In this document: positions 1 to 7,225 of the stretch, one piece after another
Numbering within the stretch: position 1 is the first letter of the stretch
Layout: each line of letters opens with the position of its first letter
Origin: Actinoplanes regularis
GTDB taxonomy: Bacteria > Actinomycetota > Actinomycetes > Mycobacteriales > Micromonosporaceae
Direction of reading: 5' to 3'
NCBI RefSeq assembly: GCF_900188005.1
Contig: NZ_FZNR01000001.1
Coordinates: 310,001-374,000 of the forward strand
DNA length: 64,000 bases
Made by a program: the position numbers and the translations under genes
Notes under the pieces: model-generated
The model's database searches: none
What the model saw: the letters and a program-made list of their open reading frames with translations, nothing else
What the model was told of the DNA's origin: nothing

Positions 1-663
1 CAGCCGGGAATTGCCGCCGCCCAGGTAGACCCGGTCCCAGAGGAAGACCGGCCGCAGCCCCTCGATCACGTTGCGGACCCGGCGGGACCAGAGCGCGTCG
101 CCCAGCCGGCGACGCTCGTGCTCGCCGATGTAGGTGTCGTAGGACATCCCCCAGCGCACCGGGGCCTGCGACATCTCCAGGTGCGGGGCGAGTTCGCCGC
201 CGTCGAAGAGGGCGCAGCCCAGCCCGGTCCCGAGGGTCAGCACCAGCTCGCAGCCGGTGCCCGCGACCACCCCGGCGCCGTGCACCTCGGCGTCGTTGAG
301 CACCAGGGTCGGCAGCCCGAACGCCTCGGCCAGCGCGGTCCGGGCGTCGAACCCACGCCAGGCCTCGAGCAGCTCGGGATCCACCTTTGTGCGGGGCCCG
401 CTCCTGGTCACGTAGTGCGGGGTGGCCACCACGACACCGTGCCGGATCATGCCGGGCATCCCGACCGTGACCCGGTCCGCGGTGGGTAGCTGGCCACCGA
501 GGTCGACCAGGGTCTTGACGAACAGGTCGGGCGGCAACGGGTACGGAGTCGGCACCCGGATCGGATGAGCCCGCATGGTGCCCGCGTCGTCGAGGACCGA
601 GCCCTTTATGCCGCCACCGCCACAGTCGATCGTCAGGGTGAAAGTCACGCCGCCAGTCTGCAT
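1..663 (-). CDS. ROK-family sugar kinase, polyphosphate-glucokinase-like (3' end cut by window edge)
   Basis: This leftward gene runs off the left edge; 221 residues are visible. The N-terminus carries a phosphate-binding loop of the ROK/actin-fold type (TIDCGGGGIKGS), a second loop (LTLGTGLGCALF) and a late glycine-rich YLGGGNS. The ROK zinc motif (GHxxCxCGxxGCxE) is not seen, as in polyphosphate glucokinases, so phosphorylation of glucose with polyphosphate or ATP in the cytoplasm is the best guess. The ATG at 663 is chosen because GGAGGT lies 7 nt upstream. A GTG at 648 is the alternative. It follows bioD by 25 bp on the same strand and may be co-transcribed, although no link to biotin is known. 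Confidence 0.72.
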   Translation of the reverse strand, partial: MQTGGVTFTLTIDCGGGGIKGSVLDDAGTMRAHPIRVPTPYPLPPDLFVKTLVDLGGQLPTADRVTVGMPGMIRHGVVVATPHYVTRSGPRTKVDPELLEAWRGFDARTALAEAFGLPTLVLNDAEVHGAGVVAGTGCELVLTLGTGLGCALFDGGELAPHLEMSQAPVRWGMSYDTYIGEHERRRLGDALWSRRVRNVIEGLRPVFLWDRVYLGGGNSRL

Positions 664-688
664 GCCGCCCACCTCCTGCGGAGGGTCG

Positions 689-1741
689 CTATCCCGCTTC
701 TTCGGCCCAAACGCGCCAATTATCCAGCACGCCGTACAGCGCCGGGGTGAGCCAGCCCGGGGCGGAGCGGCGGAAGACGCCGGGATCCATCGATCCAGCA
801 CCGGCCGGGAGGGCGCCGACCAGGTGCGGGAGCAGCTCGCTCAGGTTGGCCCAGTGCACCAGCTCCGGATCGGCGGGCCAGGCTCCGAGGATGACCTTGG
901 CGGACACCCCGCGGCGCTCCAGCGCCTCCAGGGTGAGCGCCGTGTGGTTCAGCGTGCCGAGCCCGGCCCGCGCCACCACCAGCACGTTCGCGGCGAGCGT
1001 GGTGGCCAGGTCGGCGAAGGTCCAGGGCTCGCCGGACGGGCGCAGGCCCATCGGCACCAGCAGGCCGCCGGCGCCCTCGACCAGGACCAGGTCGTGCTTC
1101 TCGGCCTCGGCCCGGATGCCGTCGACGACGTCGAAGAGCTCCAGCGGCGGCAGCTCGGCAACCTTGGCCGCGGCCAGCGGGGCGAGCGGCTCGGGATATT
1201 CCGCCAGGGTACGGACGGTGTCGGGACCGGCCAGCCGGGTGACCACCTCGGCGTCGGTCGGGGCGCCGGTGATCGTGCCGGTCTGACCCGGCTTGATGAC
1301 CGCCACCCGCAGGCCGGCGGCCTGGGCGGCGGCGGCCACGGCGGCGGTGGTGATGGTCTTGCCGACCTCGGTGTCGGTGCCGGTGACCAGGACGATCCCG
1401 CGCCACTCGATCGGGTCGGGGGTCCGGCGCGGCGCGGCCGCCGGGGTCTCGGCGGTCTCCGCGGACTCCGGCTCACCCTGCCCGGCGGCTTCCGGCTCGG
1501 CAGCCTCCGGCTCCGCCGGTGGGACGATCAAGTCGGCGGCCTCCGGCTCCGTCGGCGGGTCGACCGGGTCGGCGGCCTGATTCGGCTGCCCGCCCCCGTG
1601 CGTGTGCAACGGGTCGGCCGGGTCGAGCACCCGCGTCGGCGGCGCGACGGGCAGCCCGTGCCCGCCGCTGCGCCAGCCACGCGGCAACGGGGTGACCGCG
1701 ACCCCCGGGTAGGAGGCGGTCCGGAGAGGATCGGCGTTCAT
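689..1741 (-). CDS. bioD: Dethiobiotin synthetase with a long N-terminal extension
   Basis: BioD closes the ureido ring of 7,8-diaminopelargonate with CO2 and ATP, the step before BioB. The catalytic domain begins near residue 115 with the P-loop GTDTEVGKT (about 121-129), followed by VIKPGQTG and the loop VEGAGGLLVP. The first ~114 residues are not part of the family, which normally starts at the P-loop strand. They form a Pro/Glu/Ala-rich linker with degenerate EPEAA repeats. The ATG at 1741 overlaps the bioF stop as ATGA, which supports translational coupling and the long form. A GTG at 1750 is also in frame. I see no good start nearer the catalytic domain. It sits in the leftward bioF-bioD unit, divergent from bioB. 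Confidence 0.88.
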   Translation of the reverse strand: MNADPLRTASYPGVAVTPLPRGWRSGGHGLPVAPPTRVLDPADPLHTHGGGQPNQAADPVDPPTEPEAADLIVPPAEPEAAEPEAAGQGEPESAETAETPAAAPRRTPDPIEWRGIVLVTGTDTEVGKTITTAAVAAAAQAAGLRVAVIKPGQTGTITGAPTDAEVVTRLAGPDTVRTLAEYPEPLAPLAAAKVAELPPLELFDVVDGIRAEAEKHDLVLVEGAGGLLVPMGLRPSGEPWTFADLATTLAANVLVVARAGLGTLNHTALTLEALERRGVSAKVILGAWPADPELVHWANLSELLPHLVGALPAGAGSMDPGVFRRSAPGWLTPALYGVLDNWRVWAEEAG

Positions 1742-2892
1742 GGTGCGCACTCCACGATCACGTCCAGGGCCCGGGCGAAGTCCGCTTCGGGCACGCCCGC
1801 GTTGACGGTCAGCCGCAGGCGCGAGCTGCCGTCCGGGGTCGAGGGTGGCCGGAAACAGCCGACCGCCACGCCACGATCCCGGCAGTCGGCGGCCCAGGCG
1901 ACCGCGGCCTCGGGGCCCGGGGCGGGCACCGAGAGCACTCCGGCGGCCGGATCGACGACCGGGTATCCCGCCGCGCGCAGCCGCGCGGCGATCCGGGCAC
2001 CCCGCTCGAACAGCGTCGCACGCCGGTCCTCAGCGACCCGGGCCAGCTCGATCGCGGCGTGCACGCCGGCCACCACGGCCGGCGGCGGGGCGGTGTCATA
2101 GATGAAGGTGCGGCCGGTGTCGATCAGGTGACGGATCACCGGCTCCGCGCCGGCGATCACGCCGCCGGCGCCGCCCAGCGACTTGGAGAGCGTGGCGGTG
2201 ACGATGACATCGGGCTGCCCGGCCAGGCCGGCCGCCGCGACGCCACCCCCGCCGGAGGGCCCGAGCAGGCCGAGCGCGTGCGCGTCGTCGACGATCAGCA
2301 GCGCGCCGCGGGCCGAGGTGACCGCGTGCAGCTCGGCGAGCGGGGCCAGGTCACCGTCGACCGAGAAGACCGACTCGGTGACCACCGCGGCGGTGCGGCC
2401 CGGATGCGCGTCCAGGATCGCGGCGACGCCGGCCGGGTCGTTGTGCGGCGCGACCCGCACCGGCCGACCGGAGATCTTGCAGCCGTCGATCAGCGACGCG
2501 TGGTTGTACGCGTCGGAGACGACCAGGTCGCAGATCGCGGCGGCGGCGCGGACCACGGCCAGGTTCGCCAGGTAGCCAGAGGAGAAGACCAGCGCGTCGG
2601 CGGTGCCGAGCCAGCCGGCCAGCGCCGACTCCAGCGCGGCGTGCGCGTCCGTGCTGCCGCGGACCAGGCGCGACCCGGTGGCGCCGAGCCCGTACACCTC
2701 GAGTGCCGACCGCGCCGCGTCGATCACCGCGGGGTGATCGGAAAGGCCGAGGTAATCGTTGCCCGCCAGGTCGACGACCTGGTCGTCGGCCGCTCGCGGC
2801 CGCAGCTGACGGGTGAGCCCCGCCTTGGCCCGTTCACGGGCCAGGCGATCGAGCGACTCCAACCAGTCCGCCAAGACGCCCCCAGAGATCAC
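1738..2892 (-). CDS. bioF: 8-amino-7-oxononanoate synthase
   Basis: This PLP enzyme (384 residues) condenses pimeloyl thioester and alanine to KAPA, the first step of the biotin ring pathway. Typical features are LAGNDYLGLSDHP at the N-terminus, GSRLVRGSTDAH, the DDAHALG cofactor-contact motif, and the PLP-lysine motif SKSLGG followed by GGVIAG. The length is normal for the family. The GTG start at 2892 lies 9 nt after a TAGTTT -10-like box, so the leader is probably only a few bases long. Its stop overlaps the bioD start (ATGA). No BioA gene is in the window, so the aminotransferase must be encoded elsewhere. Confidence 0.93.
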   Translation of the reverse strand: MISGGVLADWLESLDRLARERAKAGLTRQLRPRAADDQVVDLAGNDYLGLSDHPAVIDAARSALEVYGLGATGSRLVRGSTDAHAALESALAGWLGTADALVFSSGYLANLAVVRAAAAICDLVVSDAYNHASLIDGCKISGRPVRVAPHNDPAGVAAILDAHPGRTAAVVTESVFSVDGDLAPLAELHAVTSARGALLIVDDAHALGLLGPSGGGGVAAAGLAGQPDVIVTATLSKSLGGAGGVIAGAEPVIRHLIDTGRTFIYDTAPPPAVVAGVHAAIELARVAEDRRATLFERGARIAARLRAAGYPVVDPAAGVLSVPAPGPEAAVAWAADCRDRGVAVGCFRPPSTPDGSSRLRLTVNAGVPEADFARALDVIVECAP

Positions 2893-2948
2893 GAGAACCG
2901 GAAACTACCACCCACCTCCGACAGTCTCCGTCGGGCCGGGGAGTCTGT

Positions 2949-2954
2949 AGGGTA
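2949..2954 (+). promoter_or_regulatory. -10 box for a leaderless bioB transcript
   Basis: TAGGGT is followed by exactly 6 nt and then the bioB ATG, so transcription should begin at the start codon itself. No Shine-Dalgarno sequence precedes the ATG. The whole bioF/bioB divergent spacer is only 67 bp. I see no convincing biotin-repressor palindrome in it. Confidence 0.55.
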
Positions 2955-2959
2955 CGGAC

Positions 2960-3955
2960 ATGCCTCAGATCCTCGACCGGGCGCGTGCCCGGGTCCTCGA
3001 CGGTGGCGCCGGCCTCGACCAGGCCGAGATCCTCGAGATCCTGCGACTGCCCGACGAAGACCTCCCTCAGCTGCTTCAGCTCGCCCACGACGTGCGGATG
3101 AAGTGGTGCGGCCCGGAGGTCGAGGTCGAGGGGATCGTCTCCCTGAAGACCGGCGGCTGCCCGGAGGACTGCCACTTCTGCTCGCAGTCCGGGCTCTTCG
3201 CGTCCCCGGTCCGCTCCGTCTGGCTGGACATCCCGTCCCTGGTGGAGGCCGCGCGGCAGACCGCCGCGACGGGTGCGACCGAGTTCTGCATCGTGGCCGC
3301 GGTGCGCGGTCCGGACCGCCGCCTGATGGACCAGATGCGCGAGGGCGTCAAGGCGATCAAGGAGGCGGTCGACATCCAGGTCGCCGCCAGCCTCGGCATG
3401 CTCTCCCAGGAACAGGTCGACGATCTGGTCGAGATGGGCGTGCACCGCTACAACCACAATCTCGAGACCTGCCGTTCCTACTTTCCGAACGTGGTAACCA
3501 CCCATTCGTGGGAGGAGCGCTGGACCACGCTGACGATGGTCCGCGAGTCCGGGATGGAGGTCTGCTGCGGCGGCATCCTCGGGCTGGGCGAGACGATCGA
3601 GCAGCGCGCCGAGTTCGCCGCGCAGCTGGCCGCGCTGGACCCGCACGAGGTCCCGCTGAACTTCCTCAACCCGCGGCCCGGCACCCCGCTCGGCGACCGC
3701 CCGGTGGTGGAGGGCAAGGACGCGCTGCGCGCGATCGCCGCCTTCCGGCTGGCGATGCCCAAGACCATTCTCCGGTACGCCGGTGGCCGCGAGATCACCC
3801 TGGGCGACCTCGGTACGCGTGAGGGGCTGCTCGGCGGCATCAACGCGGTGATCGTCGGCAACTACCTGACCACGCTGGGCCGTCCGGCCACCGCCGACCT
3901 GGACCTGCTCCAGGACCTGAAGATGCCGGTCAAGTCCCTGTCAGCGACGTTCTGA
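2960..3955 (+). CDS. bioB: Biotin synthase (radical SAM)
   Basis: BioB inserts sulfur into dethiobiotin using a radical-SAM [4Fe-4S] cluster and a sacrificial [2Fe-2S] cluster. The radical-SAM cysteines are C67-x3-C71-x2-C74 ([13 protein letters not shown]). YNHNLET and the N-P-R-P-G-T motif near the second half are also typical, and the length (331 residues) is normal. The start at 2960 is set by the leaderless promoter. The stop overlaps the next start (TGATG), which couples it to the BsaP-like gene. It is divergent from bioF-bioD, so the three biotin genes here form a compact locus. Confidence 0.96.
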   Translation: MPQILDRARARVLDGGAGLDQAEILEILRLPDEDLPQLLQLAHDVRMKWCGPEVEVEGIVSLKTGGCPEDCHFCSQSGLFASPVRSVWLDIPSLVEAARQTAATGATEFCIVAAVRGPDRRLMDQMREGVKAIKEAVDIQVAASLGMLSQEQVDDLVEMGVHRYNHNLETCRSYFPNVVTTHSWEERWTTLTMVRESGMEVCCGGILGLGETIEQRAEFAAQLAALDPHEVPLNFLNPRPGTPLGDRPVVEGKDALRAIAAFRLAMPKTILRYAGGREITLGDLGTREGLLGGINAVIVGNYLTTLGRPATADLDLLQDLKMPVKSLSATF

Positions 3956-4131
3956 TGTTCTGCGACCGGTGTGGGGAACCCGCCTCGGCCGGCGATCACA
4001 CGGCCTGTGCCGCAGCGCGTGAGCTGGAACCGCCCCGCTTCTGCCCGGAGTGCCGCCGGCGGATGAAGGTGCAGGTCGTGCCGACCGGCTGGACGGCGGC
4101 CTGTGTCGAGCACGGGCTTCGCGAAAGCTGA
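3955..4131 (+). CDS. bsaP: BsaP-like biotin synthase auxiliary protein (58 aa, Cys-rich)
   Basis: This is a 58-residue gene whose ATG shares one base with the bioB stop (TGATG), so the two are translationally coupled. It carries two CxxC pairs: FCDRCGEP at the N-terminus and FCPECRRR in the middle, plus two further cysteines (TACAA and AACVE). Mycobacteria have a similar small protein directly downstream of bioB (Rv1590) that is reported to support BioB activity, probably through its iron-sulfur cluster. The size, cysteine pattern and position all fit. Assignment rests on synteny and motif rather than an alignment. It ends just before a strong terminator hairpin. Confidence 0.8.
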   Translation: MFCDRCGEPASAGDHTACAAARELEPPRFCPECRRRMKVQVVPTGWTAACVEHGLRES

Positions 4132-4138
4132 GAACGTC

Positions 4139-4174
4139 GGTGGCGGCGGGCCTGAACCAGTACCCGCCGCCACC
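4139..4174. terminator. Bidirectional terminator hairpin between bsaP and the ACT-GNAT gene
   Basis: A perfect 12-bp stem (4139-4150 pairs with 4163-4174; GGTGGCGGCGGG) with a 12-nt loop sits between two convergent genes. No clear T-run is present on either strand, which is common in high-GC actinobacteria. Confidence 0.65.
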
Positions 4175-4186
4175 CCGCTCACCCCG

Positions 4187-5233
4187 CTAACTCGAGTTGG
4201 CGGGAGTCTCGTCGACCACCGGCTGGCCGGCCGCCGACAGGGTCACGCTGATCACCGTGCCGTCCCGCACCGTCGAGGAGTCCCCGAGCCGGCGCAGGGT
4301 GCGCAGCATCGCCACATCGTCCGCCGCGACGTGCGCCACCAGCGCGGCGAACCCGGCCCGCTCGGCGTGCGCGCGCAGCCGGCGCAGCAGCGCGGTGCCC
4401 AGGCCCCGGCGCTGCCAGGCGTCCTCGACCAGCACCGCGATCTCGCCCAGGTCGCCCTCGGCGAGCAGGGCGGCCATCGCCACCACCCGGCCGGTCGGCG
4501 CGATCGCGAGCAGCGTCATCCCGCGCGCCGGCTCCAGCAGGCGGCGCAGCCGATCCTCGGTCGGCACCCCGCCGCCCAGGTAGCGCCGGCGCAGGGCGTC
4601 GGCGGAGCAGTGCTGGTGCAGCTCATGGACGGCGGCCAGGTCGTCCGCGCCGGCCGGGCGCAGGATCACCTCGGCACCGTCCGGCAGCATGACCGTGACG
4701 TTCTCCCGCTGATGGCGGAGGACCGCGGCGGCCAACTCGACCAGGGCCCGCGCTCGCGCGTACTCCGCCGGGGTGAAGGCGGGCAGGGCGCGGAGCACCT
4801 CGTAGGAGCCGCCGGCCGGGTCGGCCAGCAGCATCCGGCCGCCGTGCACGCCGGGCAGCTCGGCGGGTGACTGCGGGCGCCAGCGCACGTCGGTCGCGTC
4901 GAGCAGGGTGAGCAGGGACTCGCCGAGCGCGTCCGGCTCGTGCACCAGGCGGCCGGCCATCGCCAGCACGCGGGTGGGCTGGTCGGCCAGGCCCTGCGCC
5001 TCGGCCCGGGCCACGAACGCGTCCTGCCCCCGGCCCTTGATCACGGCCGCCATCAGGTCGGACTCGGTCATCGCGTCCGGCGCGTCGACCAGGAAGTCGT
5101 CGACCGCGCCCGCCTCGGTGGTGTGCACCTGGACGGCGAGGATGTTCACCGACTTCAGGGCGAGACTCGCGGTCAGCACAGAGAGATAGCCGGGACGGTC
5201 ATCGACCGTTGCCCGGATCCGCCACAACGCCAT
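4187..5233 (-). CDS. ACT-domain GNAT acetyltransferase
   Basis: The 348-residue protein joins an N-terminal ACT-type amino-acid-sensing domain (about 1-75, starting WRIRATVDDRPGYL) to a C-terminal GNAT domain (about 180-340). The GNAT part shows the acetyl-CoA loop WQRRGLGTALLRRL. ACT-GNAT fusions in Micromonospora and Streptomyces are known as amino-acid-gated protein lysine acetyltransferases, so a similar role is likely; the effector cannot be told from sequence. The ATG at 5233 is preferred over an upstream GTG (5242) because AAGGAG lies about 8 nt before it. The neighbour upstream on the same strand is another ACT protein, 87 bp away. Confidence 0.82.
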   Translation of the reverse strand: MALWRIRATVDDRPGYLSVLTASLALKSVNILAVQVHTTEAGAVDDFLVDAPDAMTESDLMAAVIKGRGQDAFVARAEAQGLADQPTRVLAMAGRLVHEPDALGESLLTLLDATDVRWRPQSPAELPGVHGGRMLLADPAGGSYEVLRALPAFTPAEYARARALVELAAAVLRHQRENVTVMLPDGAEVILRPAGADDLAAVHELHQHCSADALRRRYLGGGVPTEDRLRRLLEPARGMTLLAIAPTGRVVAMAALLAEGDLGEIAVLVEDAWQRRGLGTALLRRLRAHAERAGFAALVAHVAADDVAMLRTLRRLGDSSTVRDGTVISVTLSAAGQPVVDETPANSS

Positions 5234-5320
5234 GCGGGGCACTCCTTTCGCTGGTCTCCAGAGTGCCCCGGCGTTGTTGCGGTGATATTGCTTGTAGCTG
5301 CGGTTTCCTCGTTAAGACGA

Positions 5321-6019
5321 TCACACCTGGGCGGGGGTGGCGGACGTCACGGCGTCCAGCCGGTCGCCCAGGATCTCCGCGGCGGCGCGGACCAGTTGGG
5401 CCACCCGGTCCACCTCGGTCACGTGGAACGCGGCGGCCGGCAGGTCCTCCTCGTCGGTGCGGGCAACCAGCAGCACCAGTCCGCCACGGCCGAACGGGGC
5501 GACCGCGTAACGCGGGCCGCCCGGCTCCGCGAACGCGCGGGCCCGCAGCGGGGTGACCTCGGGCAGACGCAGCGGGGACGGGGCGCGCCAGCTCGCGTAC
5601 GCCACCCGGGGCACGTTGGCGCCGCTGCGCGCGGCCCAGTCGGGCGAGACCGTGGCGGCGGCGGCCCAGTCCGCGGCGAGGAGCCCGGGCACCGCGTCGA
5701 CCAGGGTGGCCAGACCGTCCACCGGGTTCGCGGCGACCTGGGCGAGCAGCTCGGCGTCGTGGCCGCCGTTGACCGGTGCGCCGATCGCCTTCCAGACCCC
5801 GTCCACCTGGACTCCGGGGATCGCGGCGAGCCCGGCGAGCAGGCGCTCCACGCGGGCCGCACCCGGCCACACGACGGTGAAGTCGTCGACGGCCCGGCCG
5901 CCGAGTCGTTCCAGCACCACGACCTGGACGATGTCCGCGCCGGCGACCCCCAGGGTGCGCGCGATCTGGCCGAGAGCGCCGGGACGGTCCGGCAGGGTGA
6001 CTCGAACCCGCAGCAACAT
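5321..6019 (-). CDS. ACT-domain protein of unknown function
   Basis: The N-terminal ~75 residues form an ACT-type regulatory domain (LLRVRVTLPDRPGALGQIAR), clearly related to the one in the next gene. The remaining ~155 residues match no catalytic family I recognise and carry no obvious active-site motif. The whole protein is 232 residues and soluble. The ATG at 6019 has GGAGGAG 4 nt upstream, which rules out the longer in-frame reading to 6160. Being adjacent and co-directional with the ACT-GNAT gene, it may be a regulator or paralogous remnant, but that is inference. Confidence 0.72.
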   Translation of the reverse strand: MLLRVRVTLPDRPGALGQIARTLGVAGADIVQVVVLERLGGRAVDDFTVVWPGAARVERLLAGLAAIPGVQVDGVWKAIGAPVNGGHDAELLAQVAANPVDGLATLVDAVPGLLAADWAAAATVSPDWAARSGANVPRVAYASWRAPSPLRLPEVTPLRARAFAEPGGPRYAVAPFGRGGLVLLVARTDEEDLPAAAFHVTEVDRVAQLVRAAAEILGDRLDAVTSATPAQV

Positions 6020-6269
6020 GTAACTCCTCCCGTCGCGGACGGCCGGTGACGGCGTCCTGTGATCACCCTGCCCACTCGGCGTTTCCTCCCCGTTGCACGG
6101 CCGTGTCCTGGCCATCAAGCCGGGCAGGATGTGCCATATTTCACAACTCACAGTAAGCATCGCCGGGTCCGGCCCTCGCGTCGGCTGTCAGCTGTCAGAC
6201 ACCTGGGGCACGGGTCGCCGTGATCTGAACCGGGTCGAGTGACCCGGCGGCCCCGGGTGGTCACGGCGC

Positions 6270-6275
6270 TAGAGT
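6270..6275 (+). promoter_or_regulatory. -10 box for the Cys-rich small protein
   Basis: TAGAGT followed by 7 nt and then ATG (6283) suggests a leaderless or nearly leaderless transcript. No ribosome binding site is visible before the ATG. Confidence 0.45.
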
Positions 6276-6282
6276 TCAGCAC

Positions 6283-6402
6283 ATGATTTGCGAGGATTGC
6301 CGGAAGCAGCGGCACGGGGACTGCAAGGGCGGGTCGTGGTGCGACTGCCAGCACCGCAAGCCCGAACCGGTGCCCCCGGCGACCGGTCCTCCCGGGCCGT
6401 GA
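6283..6402 (+). CDS. Small Cys-rich putative metal-binding protein (39 aa)
   Basis: A 39-residue reading frame begins at ATG 6283 and its stop overlaps the next start (GTGA at 6399-6402). The first 24 residues hold five cysteines and two histidines in the pattern C3-x2-C6-x4-H11-x2-C14-x5-C20-x-C22-x-H24, which looks like a compact zinc or iron-sulfur knuckle. The last 15 residues are Pro-rich. I do not recognise the family. The leaderless-type promoter in front and coupling behind argue that it is translated. Its job is probably tied to the reductase it leads into. Confidence 0.6.
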   Translation: MICEDCRKQRHGDCKGGSWCDCQHRKPEPVPPATGPPGP

Positions 6403-7115
6403 CCGCCCTCCCCGCCGGCCTGCCCTCCGGCCGCGACGAACTGGTCGCCTGTTACCCGAGACTCGAGCGGTCCACCATTCGGGTGAACTTCATCGCCAGC
6501 GCCGACGGCGCGGTCAGCGTCGACGGCCTCTCCGCCGGGCTGCAGGGCCCCGGCGACAAGGAGGTCTTCGACACTCTGCGGATGGTCTGCGACGCGCTGA
6601 TCGTCGCCGCGGGAACGGTCCGCGCCGAGCGGTACGACGCCCTGCGCCTCACCCCCGAGGCCCGCGCCTGGCGGATCGCGCGGGGCCTGCCCGAGTTCCC
6701 GCTCATGGTGATCGTCTCGGGCTCGCTCGACCTGGATCCGACACAGTTGATCTTCTCGGATGCCCCGATCCGGCCGATCGTGCTCACCCGCCGCGGCGCC
6801 CCGGCCTCGCCGATCGCCCAGGTCGCCGAGGTGATCCCGGTCGGTGACGAGCGGGTCGACCTGGCCGCCGGGGTGCGGCTGCTGCACGAGCGCGGCGCCA
6901 CCCAGGTGCTCTGCGAGGGCGGTCCCGGCCTGCTCGGCTCGATGATCGCCGCGGACCTGGTCGACGAGCTCTGCCTCACGGTCGCACCGCTGCTGGCCGG
7001 CGGCGCGGCGGGCCGGATCGCGCAGGGCCCGCCGACGCCGCCGCGGCGGATGTCGCTGCGGCACGCATTGATCCGGGAGGACCTGCTCTTCCTCCGGTAC
7101 GCCCGGAAGAGTTGA
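6399..7115 (+). CDS. RibD C-terminal-type pyrimidine reductase family protein
   Basis: The 238-residue protein is a dihydrofolate-reductase-fold enzyme of the RibD C-terminal family, which in riboflavin synthesis reduces the ribosylamino-pyrimidine using NADPH. Recognisable elements are VNFIASADGAVSVDG at the N-terminus, DALIVAAGTVRAERY, the glycine-rich CEGGPGLLGSMI and LCLTVAPLLAGG. There is no deaminase domain, so it is a stand-alone reductase of uncertain substrate. The GTG at 6399 is chosen because it overlaps the upstream small ORF stop as GTGA. An in-frame reading to 6288 would overlap that ORF entirely. Confidence 0.83.
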   Translation: MTALPAGLPSGRDELVACYPRLERSTIRVNFIASADGAVSVDGLSAGLQGPGDKEVFDTLRMVCDALIVAAGTVRAERYDALRLTPEARAWRIARGLPEFPLMVIVSGSLDLDPTQLIFSDAPIRPIVLTRRGAPASPIAQVAEVIPVGDERVDLAAGVRLLHERGATQVLCEGGPGLLGSMIAADLVDELCLTVAPLLAGGAAGRIAQGPPTPPRRMSLRHALIREDLLFLRYARKS

Positions 7116-7225
7116 CCCGCGTGTCTGCGACAGCCCATCAAGATCTTGTGCATAACTCTGTGGATGGACCCCAGGAGTTGTGGCCGGCATCCAGCACGAG
7201 CGTTTTGTCGTACCTCTGAGGCACC

